Of a DNA stretch of 64,000 nucleotides, positions 25,644 through 34,472 are shown piece after piece; the stretch's first letter is position 1, and each line of letters opens with the position of its first letter. The stretch lies in the NCBI RefSeq assembly GCF_002240415.1, contig NZ_CP020028.1, positions 4,551,501 through 4,615,500 on the forward strand, given 5' to 3'. The notes under the pieces were generated by a model. It had not been told where the DNA came from. It made no database searches and saw nothing but the letters and a program-made list of their open reading frames with translations. The stretch is from Paenibacillus kribbensis. Lineage in GTDB: Bacteria; Bacillota; Bacilli; Paenibacillales; Paenibacillaceae. The translations under genes and the position numbers were made by a program.

Positions 25644-26799
25644 GTAACACCCCGTATACTTTTGATCTATTAATAATACGATGAGCCCAATTCAGATGCG
25701 GCTTAATTTCATTCATTTTGTTGGCATAGGTACTTTTGAACACACCCAGACTACCGTTATTACGCTCCATAATGGCGAGGGCATCCATATACTCCTCATG
25801 TGTCACCACGTACATGGCCTGTACCGGCTTAATATGGGAGGGATGGATGATCGTTTTGCCGATAATCCCGTTCTCTTTGTCCATCATGACTTCCCGGATC
25901 AGTCCGTCCATCGCATCTGAAATAAAGTCCATCCGCACGTTGCGTCCCTGTTTGCCAAATGCATCTTCGAAAGGCGACACTCTTAATTGAGGCTTAAATA
26001 CACGTTCCCGATGAGAAAAATATTCCCATACAGGACCGGAAATGACATAATCCGAGCCCACCCGTCCAAACAGGTTAATAATGTCCGCAATGCAATCCCG
26101 AATGACGGCAATTTCATAGATTGTAATATCCGGACTACGTCTCAAGCCAAACAGGCTGGAGAAATCAGTTGCTCCAATGCGCACATTCAGTACATACTCC
26201 TGATACTCGTCCAAAATCTCTTTGATCTCCAGTAGCTCTTTCCAGCGCGTTTCCCGGTATATGATTTTGGAGCTTTCGAGGATTGGTAAACCATACAATA
26301 CAGGAATGTCAGCATCCGTCCCCCTACTCCGGTTATATTCGGCAAGAAGTGCAAAATACGCCCGTCCATTATCAGAAGAGAACTTGGGCAAAACAAAGCC
26401 GGTCAGCAGTGTCAATGATTCTCCTAACCCGCTCAGCAGCCGTTCCAGCTGTTCCACAGAGCGCACACGTACAAACAGCAGCGGCATACTCTGTTCACTC
26501 ATCACACCTGTCCGTACATACGACATGAGCTGAAGCAACTGCTCCGCCAGTGACTGTTCCGCCTGTCCGACCTGCTGATCTCCTATAGCATCCTCCAAAT
26601 CCAGCATGACCGTCGTTAGTCCTTCGTGTTTTCCGTTTTTGATCTCTTCCGCTACCTCCGGGCGGGTCGCGGGCATATACAAAGCCGCTCCTACCGCATA
26701 TGCTAATATACTTTTGGGAGATCGATTATGAAACTCCGACGGCGGCGTACAAAAGATCGCTTCCATTTCCTCAAAGGTCAAATCATTAAAATATTTCAG
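25564..26799 (-). CDS. HpcH/HpaI aldolase / CitE-like protein, probable CTG start
   Basis: This TIM-barrel enzyme of the citrate-lyase-beta/HpaI class shows VMLDLEDAIGDQQ (metal-binding), RIGATDFSSLFG and GKTIIHPSHIKPV. ATG at 26766 and TTG at 26781 both lack a well-placed ribosome site. CTG at 26797-26799 directly follows the purine-rich GGAGGAGGAGGAGAAGG and adds KYFNDL, which fits the family's usual N-terminal (M)RYFNxL. I therefore place the start at 26799 (411 residues). It probably makes or breaks a carbon-carbon bond for the Ter metabolite. First gene after an internal terminator. Confidence 0.82.
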   Translation of the reverse strand: MKYFNDLTFEEMEAIFCTPPSEFHNRSPKSILAYAVGAALYMPATRPEVAEEIKNGKHEGLTTVMLDLEDAIGDQQVGQAEQSLAEQLLQLMSYVRTGVMSEQSMPLLFVRVRSVEQLERLLSGLGESLTLLTGFVLPKFSSDNGRAYFALLAEYNRSRGTDADIPVLYGLPILESSKIIYRETRWKELLEIKEILDEYQEYVLNVRIGATDFSSLFGLRRSPDITIYEIAVIRDCIADIINLFGRVGSDYVISGPVWEYFSHRERVFKPQLRVSPFEDAFGKQGRNVRMDFISDAMDGLIREVMMDKENGIIGKTIIHPSHIKPVQAMYVVTHEEYMDALAIMERNNGSLGVFKSTYANKMNEIKPHLNWAHRIINRSKVYGVLHEQQHFVSLLPKHENTSASHLGAVQR

Positions 26800-26858
26800 G
26801 GCCTTCTCCTCCTCCTCCTGTTTCTTGCCTGACTGAAGCCCTGTGCCTCGGGTATAAA

Positions 26859-26891
26859 AGAAATCCCCCCTTTAGTTCAGGAGGGATTTCA
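26859..26891 (-). terminator. Internal terminator between terC and the biosynthetic module
   Basis: GAAATCCC(T/C)CC arms with loop TGAACTAAAG, then TTTCTTTTAT on the minus strand. It is placed to lower read-through from the TerB/TerD/TerC genes into the aldolase gene. Confidence 0.7.
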
Positions 26892-26908
26892 CTATACTTT
26901 GTACTACA

Positions 26909-27643
26909 TTAAGCCTCTTTGTCGGCCTTTTTCTTTCTTTTTGCCGAGCTCATAACCATCGTACCTACAAAGACGGCGATCAAAATGCCGAAGAACAAGA
27001 GTTGCGGCATATGAAAGCCAAAAGCAGCAGCCAGCATTTTACCTCCAATAATGGCGATCAATATAAAGGCTGTCTGTTCCAGTTCCGGAAATTTATCAAT
27101 GAGCTTGAGAAATACTTGAGCAACACCACGCATCATCAGAACGCCAAGAATACCACCCAGGAACAAAACCCATACTTTCTCGCTCACACCAAAAGCGGCA
27201 ATGACGCTGTCAATACTGAAGGCAATATCCATCAGCTCGACCATTAATACCGTTTTCCAGAAGGAAGTAGGCTTGTTTTCCACTTCTCCTTCTGCTTCGG
27301 ATTTGAATAAACCTTTATAAGCAATATAGAGAAGATAGGCCGCACCCAACACCTTGATTAACGTGAACTTGATAAGGAATGTACCCAAGCCAATGGCCAG
27401 AAACCTGAATATATAGGCACCCAAAATCCCGTAAAACAAGGCTCTCTTCTGTTGCTCCTTCGGTAAATGCTTAACCATAACCGCGAGAACCAAGGCATTA
27501 TCTGCCGACAAAAGACCTTCCAGCAAAATGAGAGTACCAATAATCCCCCAGCTCACCGGGTCAGTAAGTGTAGATACAACATCACTCCATGAAAAGAAGT
27601 GACCGTAGTTCTCGCTGATATTTCGAAATAAATCATTCAACAT
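26909..27643 (-). CDS. TerC-family membrane protein
   Basis: This 244-residue integral membrane protein has about seven helices. The TerC signature residues are visible as EGLLSADNALVLA near residue 42 and IAFSIDSVIAAFG near residue 140, both with acidic residues inside helices. The family is tied to metal (manganese) export and tellurite resistance. Lys-rich C-terminus. It lies 26 bases after the TerD-TerA-like fusion gene. Confidence 0.93.
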   Translation of the reverse strand: MLNDLFRNISENYGHFFSWSDVVSTLTDPVSWGIIGTLILLEGLLSADNALVLAVMVKHLPKEQQKRALFYGILGAYIFRFLAIGLGTFLIKFTLIKVLGAAYLLYIAYKGLFKSEAEGEVENKPTSFWKTVLMVELMDIAFSIDSVIAAFGVSEKVWVLFLGGILGVLMMRGVAQVFLKLIDKFPELEQTAFILIAIIGGKMLAAAFGFHMPQLLFFGILIAVFVGTMVMSSAKRKKKADKEA

Positions 27644-27669
27644 GAAAAGAGTGCCTCCGATAATTCAGT

Positions 27670-28923
27670 TTATTTACTACCCTGCGACCAGCGCATGCCC
27701 CAGTTATGTGCACGGTCCAACTCACGATGGCCGCCATAGAACTGCACGAGTCTCTCAATACTGAACGTTTCATCGTTCACATTTTGGATCATGGCAATTG
27801 CACACATTCCTTTGCGGTTGTCATGTTCATTCAGATGAACGATAATGTCCGGACCATCCTTCTGGTACAGCGTGACCACCCCGTCCGCTTGTGACCAGTT
27901 CGTGACTCCTTCATAAATGAACGTGAATACCAAAATTCGCTTGATCTCAGAAATTTTAGCGCCATTAATGCGGAGATTTTCCCCTGTTTTCACAGAGCCT
28001 GTACGATCATCGCCATCCAGGGCAATGTACGGGAAGCGATTCAGAGAACCGAAAACTTCTCCGAGCGCCTGAACGACACCCTTATCTCCGTTCTTCATCT
28101 CATACAAGCAGCCCAGATCCAGATCGACACCCTTGGAGCCACGACTGAAAAAGCCCTTGCTCTGCTGCACCTGATTCCAGTTCAGGTTGATCAGGATTTC
28201 ACCTAATCCACCACTAGAGTCCTTTTTCAGATTAATGGTGTCGCCCTTTTTCTTCAGTTCAATTTTCCGCAAATTCAGATTCACCGGAGTTGCAGGTGGC
28301 TCTGGTTTTGGAGCAGGAGGCGCCGGCGGCGGGGTTGGCTGAGGAACTGGCGGTGGTGTAGGAACTGGCGCCGGATTATTTTCCACTTCAATTCCAAAAT
28401 TTCCACACAACGCATCCAATCCACCGGAAAAACCCGCGCCAATCGCGTTAAATTTCCATTCACCGTTATGGCGGTAAAGCTCACCTATAACAATGGCCGT
28501 TTCGACTGTAAATCCACTGTCCAAATTAAAGCGCAAAACCTCTCCGCTAACCGGATGAGCAAAACGTATAAATCCGCCTTGAACCTGTCCAAAATTTTGC
28601 CGTTTTTGATCCGCATCATAAATGGTGAGCGTAAACGCAATCTTCTCAATATGTGAAGGGATTCTGGTTAGATCAAGGGAAAATTGTTTCTTGTCACCAA
28701 ACTGTTGTCCATCTGAATATGTGATAAAAGGTGTGGTCGGATTATTGTAAAAGATCAGATCCTCATCGCCCGATACTTTCCCTCCGGGACCCAGCAAAAA
28801 TGCAGAAGTATCCAGCTCCAAAGCGGCTGGGGACTCCCATCCGATTCCTACGTTGACATGAGTCAAACCCGGATTGGTTTTCGTCAAATCCGCCTTCTGT
28901 CCCTTTACTACGATAACAGCCAT
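27670..28923 (-). CDS. TerD domain fused to a TerA-like domain
   Basis: The 417-residue protein has a TerD domain at about 1-180 (GLTHVNVGIGWES, PGGKVSGDEDLIFYNNPTTP). A proline-rich linker (PAPVPTPPPVPQPTPPPAPP) follows, then a second TerD-like/TerA domain (GEILINLNWNQ ... VDLDLGCLYEMKNG ... ALDGDDRTG). TerA proteins of larger Ter operons have this make-up. The start at 28923 follows GAAAGGTGACAC; the open frame reaches 28953. Calcium-binding acidic clusters are partly replaced in the first domain. Confidence 0.88.
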   Translation of the reverse strand: MAVIVVKGQKADLTKTNPGLTHVNVGIGWESPAALELDTSAFLLGPGGKVSGDEDLIFYNNPTTPFITYSDGQQFGDKKQFSLDLTRIPSHIEKIAFTLTIYDADQKRQNFGQVQGGFIRFAHPVSGEVLRFNLDSGFTVETAIVIGELYRHNGEWKFNAIGAGFSGGLDALCGNFGIEVENNPAPVPTPPPVPQPTPPPAPPAPKPEPPATPVNLNLRKIELKKKGDTINLKKDSSGGLGEILINLNWNQVQQSKGFFSRGSKGVDLDLGCLYEMKNGDKGVVQALGEVFGSLNRFPYIALDGDDRTGSVKTGENLRINGAKISEIKRILVFTFIYEGVTNWSQADGVVTLYQKDGPDIIVHLNEHDNRKGMCAIAMIQNVNDETFSIERLVQFYGGHRELDRAHNWGMRWSQGSK

Positions 28924-29025
28924 GATTGTGTCACCTTTCTGTCCTTTTGTCATGTGTCAGCGCACGCCATTCAATGGCTTAAAAAGAAAGGGTAGCGCCC
29001 CAATGGACACCACCCCAAGTGGATA

Positions 29026-29607
29026 TTACTGAGCGTCCAAGCCATAGTTTTTAGCAAGCGCACCCAATCCACCAGCAAAGCCGCTACCGATCGCCTGGAA
29101 TTTCCAATCTGCATTGTGACGGTAAAATTCACAGAAAACCACGGCCGTTTCGGTGGAGAAATCCTCACCCAAATCGTAGCGCAGTACTTCACGATCCGTA
29201 GCTGCATCTACCACCCGTACAAAAGCATTGGATACTTGTCCAAAGTTTTGCGCACGTGCCTCATAATCATAAATCGTAACCGTGATCCCGATACGGTGGA
29301 TGTTCGCTGGTACTTTTGCAAAATCAATAATAATTTGCTCGTCATCCCCGTCGCCCTCACCTGTACGGTTATCGCCCGTATGGGTGACAGCCCCCGCTCC
29401 ACCGGTTGGATTGTTGTAGAATACAAAATCGTCAGCTGCCTTCGCTTTACCGTCTTCATACAGCAGGAAAGCCGAAGCATCCAGGTCAAATTCCGCGCCG
29501 CCACTATATTTATTGGTATCCCATCCAAGACCAACGACGACACGAGTCAAGCCTGGATTTGTTTTGGTCAGATCAATACGTTGTCCTTTGGAAAGACTAA
29601 TGGTCAT
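29026..29607 (-). CDS. TerD-family stress protein, copy 3
   Basis: This 193-residue single TerD domain protein begins [20 protein letters not shown]. It has [24 protein letters not shown] and the calcium-binding [15 protein letters not shown]. TerD proteins bind calcium and gather at the membrane under stress. It matches the YceC/D/E group of B. subtilis and follows two other TerD genes, a tandem-duplication array. Confidence 0.94.
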   Translation of the reverse strand: MTISLSKGQRIDLTKTNPGLTRVVVGLGWDTNKYSGGAEFDLDASAFLLYEDGKAKAADDFVFYNNPTGGAGAVTHTGDNRTGEGDGDDEQIIIDFAKVPANIHRIGITVTIYDYEARAQNFGQVSNAFVRVVDAATDREVLRYDLGEDFSTETAVVFCEFYRHNADWKFQAIGSGFAGGLGALAKNYGLDAQ

Positions 29608-29638
29608 ACCGCATACCTGCCTTCTTTGTATAGATTTT

Positions 29639-30214
29639 TTAAGCCAAACCGTAATCGCGCGTCAGCCCTGCAAGACCATCCTGGTAGCCGCTGCCAATGG
29701 CATTGAACTTCCACTCACCGCTATGACGATACAGTTCGCCTACCACAACGCCTGTTTCGATCGAGAAATCTTCTCCCAGATCAAAGCGAACCAATTCTTC
29801 ATTATTGGCCTCATTTACGATACGCGCATAAGCACGTGACACTTGTCCAAAGTTTTGGCTGCGTTCTTGTGCCTCATAGATCGTAATCGTAAATGCGATC
29901 TTTTCTACATTAGCAGGTACGCTGCTCAGATCAACTTTAATTTGCTCGTCATCTCCGTCACCGTCACCTGTACGGTTATCACCGGTATGAACGACAGAAC
30001 CGTTCTCATTTTGTGGATTATTAAAGAAGACGAAGTTCTTTTCCGTTTCCACTTTACCGTCCGCATTCGCCAAGAATACGGATACGTCCAAGTCAAAATC
30101 TTTACCGCCATCGTACTTATTGGTGTCCCAGCCGAGACCAACCGTAATTTTGGACAACCCTGGGTTTGTTTTCGTCAAATCAATTTTTTGACCTTTAGAT
30201 AAGTTAATTGCCAT
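29639..30214 (-). CDS. TerD-family stress protein, copy 2
   Basis: The 191-residue TerD domain has [24 protein letters not shown] and [19 protein letters not shown]. Its DLD and DGDD acidic clusters are complete, so calcium binding is expected. It is the closest paralogue of the 29026-29607 gene. Confidence 0.94.
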   Translation of the reverse strand: MAINLSKGQKIDLTKTNPGLSKITVGLGWDTNKYDGGKDFDLDVSVFLANADGKVETEKNFVFFNNPQNENGSVVHTGDNRTGDGDGDDEQIKVDLSSVPANVEKIAFTITIYEAQERSQNFGQVSRAYARIVNEANNEELVRFDLGEDFSIETGVVVGELYRHSGEWKFNAIGSGYQDGLAGLTRDYGLA

Positions 30215-30259
30215 GAGTAAGAACCCCGTTTCTGATTAGTTTTGTATGAGCAATTAAAA

Positions 30260-30853
30260 TTACATGTAACGCTGAGCCAGCACATCAATATGTTCGGCAT
30301 GGGTGCCTTCACCGATTGCAGCAAACTTCCATTCGTTATTATGACGATAGAGCTCTCCACAGACCAGCGCAGTCAGTCCTTCATAATTATCAGATAAATT
30401 GAACGTCACCAGTTCCTTGGAGTTCGCACCGTCCAGAATGCGGATATACGCTTTCTCGATCATGCCAAAATCCTGTTTCCGGTTGACGCAATCATATATA
30501 TTTACAACAACAAGCACTTTGTCGACATTGGCAGGAATACGTGCCAGGTCAATCGCAATTTGTTCATCATCGCCGTCACCTTGTCCGGTCAAATTATCAC
30601 CGGAATGCACGACAGAGCCGCATGGACTTTTTTTATTGTGGAAACACACTACGTTGTCCGACTGGGTCAGTTTCCCGTTTGCGTCCAGCAAAATGGCAGA
30701 AGCATCACAATCAATATTGGGTTGCTTCTTAAAGCCAAAAAATCCCTTGGACTGTACCGGGTCCCATCCCAATCCTGCTATAACCTTGGTTAGTCCTGTA
30801 TTTCCTTTAGTCAAATCAATTTTCTGACCCTTGACCAGATTAATTACAGCCAC
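30260..30853 (-). CDS. TerD-family stress protein, copy 1 (TerE/TerZ-like)
   Basis: The 197-residue TerD domain has an insertion (SKGFFGFKKQP) between GLGWDPVQ and the NIDCDASAILL strand, and retains [15 protein letters not shown]. Cysteines (CDAS, VVCFHNKKSPCG, YDCVN, LVCGE) are more frequent than in the other copies, so it may respond to a different signal. It starts 28 bases after the TerB gene. Confidence 0.93.
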   Translation of the reverse strand: MAVINLVKGQKIDLTKGNTGLTKVIAGLGWDPVQSKGFFGFKKQPNIDCDASAILLDANGKLTQSDNVVCFHNKKSPCGSVVHSGDNLTGQGDGDDEQIAIDLARIPANVDKVLVVVNIYDCVNRKQDFGMIEKAYIRILDGANSKELVTFNLSDNYEGLTALVCGELYRHNNEWKFAAIGEGTHAEHIDVLAQRYM

Positions 30854-30880
30854 TAATTAACACACCTCCTTCCGTAAAAT

Positions 30881-31327
30881 TTACAGACTAAATTCAGACG
30901 GATTCAAGCCAAGTACGCCGCAAATTTCAGCAACAATTCGTCGTTCATTAGCATCAAAGTCACCATCGGCTGCGCCAATAGCGCTACACACACCAACGAC
31001 GAGTCGGCCTACTTCGGGCTTGCCTTTCAATTTGCCAATCGCTTTTAATGCTTCCTGTTTACCGATTTCAGGCGAAAATTCAAAATTCGCCACATAGTGA
31101 TTGAAACGGCTGATGACCTCTCCCATATCAAACACTTTCAATTCCTCACTGATATTTATGTATCCGGCCATTTTTGTTTTCTCTTCCGGACTAATCGTAC
31201 CGTCTGCAAATGCCACCAACGCACAGCCCGCAACCACAGCTTCCATAAAATCTTTATTCTTAAACTTCTTAACTTGATCTCCAAGTCCCTTTTTTGTTGT
31301 ATTCAGCCAATTTTTGAATGTACTCAT
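30881..31327 (-). CDS. TerB-family tellurite resistance protein
   Basis: This 148-residue all-helical TerB domain protein starts at ATG 31327 after GGAGGGAAAT; a GTG at 31339 is less likely. Two acidic helix pairs typical of TerB are seen: GCALVAFADGTISPEEKTKM and GVCSAIGAADGDFDANERRI, each with the DG(x)(I/F)xxxE metal-binding pattern. It is the first gene of the ter operon and follows a leader with a candidate promoter about 40-60 bases upstream. Confidence 0.93.
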   Translation of the reverse strand: MSTFKNWLNTTKKGLGDQVKKFKNKDFMEAVVAGCALVAFADGTISPEEKTKMAGYINISEELKVFDMGEVISRFNHYVANFEFSPEIGKQEALKAIGKLKGKPEVGRLVVGVCSAIGAADGDFDANERRIVAEICGVLGLNPSEFSL

Positions 31328-31565
31328 ATTTCCCTCCACAATTACGTATTTGGGTAAAATTCATCCTAGTTAAATTCTTCCTTCACTATAACCTGAATTA
31401 CGATCTTTTTCTACAATAATATACAGAAATACGGTAAATCCGATCTACTTTTTTTAGGCATCATCCCTATCATTAGTCCTATTTTTTTGCTGAAAGAGTC
31501 AATTCCATTATCCACCACTCGACATCCCAATTGCAAATTCATAGATTGGGTAGGATTCCAGAAAC

Positions 31566-31609
31566 AAAAAGGCGCAGCCTTCCAATTCAATGGAAGCACT
31601 GCGCCTTCT
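31566..31609. terminator. Terminator between the R2K ATP-grasp gene and the ter operon
   Basis: AAAAAGGCGCAG pairs with CTGCGCCTT with CTTCCA/TGGAAG inside. It ends the ATP-grasp transcript on the minus strand with TTTTTG. Confidence 0.75.
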
Positions 31610-32549
31610 ACCATAATCCGCGGTTTACCACCGCATTCTTTAAACTTGTATAAAATGCTTCAAGATCCGTGTGTTCCGGCAATCCCGAAACCTGCCCGTC
31701 TCCTAATTCTATAATGATCCATTGCCCCGCTTGTGTACGAGCAATATCCATAGTGAAAAATGGACTCCGCACCTGAGCCGCTATCTTTATAAAGTCCTCC
31801 AGATCTGACCGAACTTCCTCATACGCCACTTCATCCCAATAATTGACCATAAATATTGGCTCTCCGAACATAAAGAAAATTCGATATTCCTTGGACAAGG
31901 GCATACCGCTTTTCGGATGATTCGTTAGAAACTCCAGGTTTACGAATTCCCTTAGTACAATCCCGCCATTCATTTCCGCTCCCTGAAGTTCAACAAACCG
32001 ACGAACCACCCGCTCCACATGCTCCTGATCTGACGCATCTGGAATATAACAGGCCTCCAGCCAATCATGCTTCCGTGATTTAACAAAATCCTTGACCATT
32101 AATGCAGATGCTCCAAAAGACTTGGCCGCCTCTTGAATATACTCTGTAGTTAATTGGTTCCGCTCCAGACATACGCTGCGTGGCGTAAATTCCTGAATTA
32201 TCGGATATGAATCGGGGAAATAGTGACAGTTCCTATAACTCTTAGCGCTTGTCAGCATCCTGATCCGATGTGTCTCCAATAACGCAGTCCAGGCTTCATA
32301 TGCTTTGGGACTTAGCATCCATCCACGATATAGAGCGTTCACATGCTCGTTTCCCCGCTTAGCAATATGTTCTCGAATCCTCTTGGGAACAATAAAAGGC
32401 GCAGCACCTGCCAGTTCATCCTGAATTATATGATCGAAATTGACCAGTCCTGTATCAAAACCAAGACTGCATGCAACCTCATATTCTTCACGGTAATCCA
32501 TATCCACACTTTTGGAATCCAAAGGATCGCTACAAAATAGAAGATGCAT
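31608..32549 (-). CDS. ATP-grasp domain protein, DUF4343/R2K type
   Basis: The 313-residue protein is related to R2K-clade ATP-grasp enzymes (DUF4343). It has ALMVKDFVKSRKHDWLEACY (ATP-binding lysines) near residue 155, GIVLREFVNLEFL, KEYRIFFMFGEPI and the metal-binding FFTMDIARTQAGQWIIIELGDGQVSG near residue 270. The clade is proposed to make peptide tags or amide bonds, but substrates are unknown. It lies directly upstream of the ter operon on the same strand but is separated from it by a terminator. Confidence 0.82.
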   Translation of the reverse strand: MHLLFCSDPLDSKSVDMDYREEYEVACSLGFDTGLVNFDHIIQDELAGAAPFIVPKRIREHIAKRGNEHVNALYRGWMLSPKAYEAWTALLETHRIRMLTSAKSYRNCHYFPDSYPIIQEFTPRSVCLERNQLTTEYIQEAAKSFGASALMVKDFVKSRKHDWLEACYIPDASDQEHVERVVRRFVELQGAEMNGGIVLREFVNLEFLTNHPKSGMPLSKEYRIFFMFGEPIFMVNYWDEVAYEEVRSDLEDFIKIAAQVRSPFFTMDIARTQAGQWIIIELGDGQVSGLPEHTDLEAFYTSLKNAVVNRGLW

Positions 32550-32683
32550 ATGATTCCTCCCTATGCTCAGTTTCTATTTAACTTGTTCAATTTATCTATA
32601 AAGTTATAATCCCATCTCTCTGATCCAATCTGGGTTTTCAATAGTTCTTTGAAGCGCCGACGCTCTAATCTACTTGGAAAAAT
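32550..32683. other. Intergenic region upstream of the R2K gene
   Basis: No gene is visible. It joins the decayed frame beginning at 32684. Confidence 0.3.
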
Positions 32684-33016
32684 CTACAGACTTCTCCGGT
32701 TAGCGAGCTTTACAGTTTCCAACTGCCGCTCATCTGTACCAGAAAAAAGACTGTAGATTGTATATGATCCTGCGCCACCAACGCCTATTCCACGCGGCAA
32801 AATAAGACCTATACCTTATACGGTGACGGTCTGGGCCGTTTTACCTAGAGCGTGTTCTCCGGCGGATTAGGTTTGGGTTCCATCTTTACCTGTCAGCTCG
32901 GTGACCACCACGAGGGAAACGGACGTGATCCTGGAAGTTTCTCCTGTACTGTAATCTGTGCGAGTAACCGAGTCCTCATATTGATGAAATTGATCCGCAG
33001 CTGCCCCTCTTTTCAT
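32684..33016 (-). pseudogene. Decayed partner of WXG100 gene
   Basis: The ATG at 33016 overlaps the WXG100 stop (ATGA). It opens 49 codons (MKRGAAADQFHQYEDSVTRT then DYSTGETSRI... to a TAA at 32867). The same frame continues with coding-like sequence (SAGEHALGKTAQTVTV, stop, then GVGGAGSYTIYSLFSGTDER...) to a TAG at 32684. Two in-frame stops suggest a degraded protein. It could be part of a type VII secreted LXG/TG-type effector. The first 49 codons alone might still be translated. Confidence 0.55.
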
Positions 33017-33405
33017 TCGTCCGGATGGTTTGTCCGCTTGGCGGGGTCGCCAGTGAAACTTTCATCTTCTTCGTTATCCGTCGGCGCTGCACTAGAACTC
33101 ATTGCCGCTGCCAAAGCTGTCCAGAAGCCGCGTGTGCTCTCGCCATCCGCATTTCTGAACTTTGATGCGATGCTTTTTAGCTCAATTTCAATGGATTGAA
33201 CCTTGCTTAATGCAGAAGAAAGTGTATATTTAGCTGTCCGATAGTCGTTATAAAAGCGATTTCTCTCCATACCATCCCACTGGCTGTGAAGGTTGTTCAT
33301 TATGCGATCCAGACCGTTCAGTTGGTTATACAGCGTTCCGTGGGCATCGGCAAATTGAGAGGCCACGCTATCCAGTTGTTCCGGTGAGACCTGGATTTTT
33401 GTCAT
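33013..33405 (-). CDS. WXG100-family type VII secretion substrate
   Basis: The 130-residue helical protein has the two-helix WXG100 hairpin in its first 95 residues (QLDSVASQFADAHGTLYNQL and the turn HSQWDGMERNRFYNDY, where W-D-G replaces W-x-G). Members are exported by the Esx/type VII system. A disordered acidic tail (SSSAAPTDNEEDESFTGDP) follows. ATG at 33405 is used; an upstream GTG at 33414 is possible. No secretion machinery is encoded in this window. Confidence 0.82.
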   Translation of the reverse strand: MTKIQVSPEQLDSVASQFADAHGTLYNQLNGLDRIMNNLHSQWDGMERNRFYNDYRTAKYTLSSALSKVQSIEIELKSIASKFRNADGESTRGFWTALAAAMSSSAAPTDNEEDESFTGDPAKRTNHPDE

Positions 33406-33604
33406 GTTGATCACATCCCATCTATGAAAATAGGAGATAGACGTTCTATTTTACAATAATCCTTATTTCATATTGTAAGCTATAAAAGTCAGGTATTCAT
33501 GAGGATTTATGCGTATTTGTGTATTCATAAGCAGTTCCTTTGATATAATGAATCCATATGAGTCAATTTCGACAATAATATTATTGAAAGTCAGGTGTTG
33601 GGAC

Positions 33605-34387
33605 ATGTCAGACAAAAAGATTATCTTTTTTGATATCGACGGTACGTTACTGGACGATGACAAGAAAATGCCGCTAACGGCAGAAAAGGCTGTCTTTGCT
33701 TTGAAAGAGCAAGGACATGAGGTGGCGATTGCAACAGGCCGTGCGCCTTTTATGTTCAAGGAAATTCGCGAGCAGTTGGAAATTGATTCCTATGTTAGCT
33801 TTAATGGGCAATATGTGGTACTGCGCGGGGAAGTCGTTGCTACCAATCCGTTGAACAGGGAAGCTTTGCAGGCGATGACGGATCTGGCCCTCACACATAA
33901 TCATGCTCTCGTATATATGGATCATATGGACATGAAGGCCAATATTCCTAACGATGAGCTTGTGCAGAAATCGGTCCAAACGCTTAAGGCCAAGATTTCG
34001 GTTGGGTACGATCCGCTCTATTTCCATGGAAGAGATATTTATCAGACGCTGTTGATGTGTACGACAGAAGAGGAACCGTTTTATGAATCGGTATTCAACG
34101 CTTTTGATTTTGTACGCTGGCATCCGAGTTCTGTGGACGTTGTTCCTCACGCCGGCTCCAAGGCGAAGGGCATTCGTGAAATTACATCCAGACTGGGCAT
34201 TGCCGAAGAGAATCAATACGCTTTTGGCGATGGTTTGAATGATGTAGAAATGTTGACCACTATACATAATAGCGTAGCGATGGGCAACGGTTGTGATGAG
34301 GCCAAGGCTGCGGCGAAAATGGTGACCAAACGCGCAGATGAAGACGGCATTTTGTATGGACTGCAAAAACTTGGTTTATTAAGCTGA
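33605..34387 (+). CDS. Cof-type HAD-IIB phosphatase
   Basis: This 260-residue sugar/nucleotide-phosphate phosphatase has DIDGTLLDDD at the N-terminus (nucleophile and acid), VAIATGRAPFM, and GDGLNDVEMLTTIHNSVAMGNG for the metal site. The C2B cap lies in the middle. ATG at 33605 is preceded by AGGTGTTGGG; the frame extends to 33509 without a site. It stands alone and its substrate is unknown. Similar to B. subtilis YkrA/YutF-type proteins. Confidence 0.9.
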   Translation: MSDKKIIFFDIDGTLLDDDKKMPLTAEKAVFALKEQGHEVAIATGRAPFMFKEIREQLEIDSYVSFNGQYVVLRGEVVATNPLNREALQAMTDLALTHNHALVYMDHMDMKANIPNDELVQKSVQTLKAKISVGYDPLYFHGRDIYQTLLMCTTEEEPFYESVFNAFDFVRWHPSSVDVVPHAGSKAKGIREITSRLGIAEENQYAFGDGLNDVEMLTTIHNSVAMGNGCDEAKAAAKMVTKRADEDGILYGLQKLGLLS

Positions 34388-34472
34388 TAGGCTGCTGGCT
34401 AACTAGGCATATTTTTGAAAAAACGAGTATATTTAAGACTTGCATCTAAGAAAATAGGGGGTTGTCTTTGGA

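Noticed and set aside
33509..33604. Longer start for the Cof phosphatase
   Set aside because: The extra residues match no HAD family N-terminus and the site before 33605 is better.
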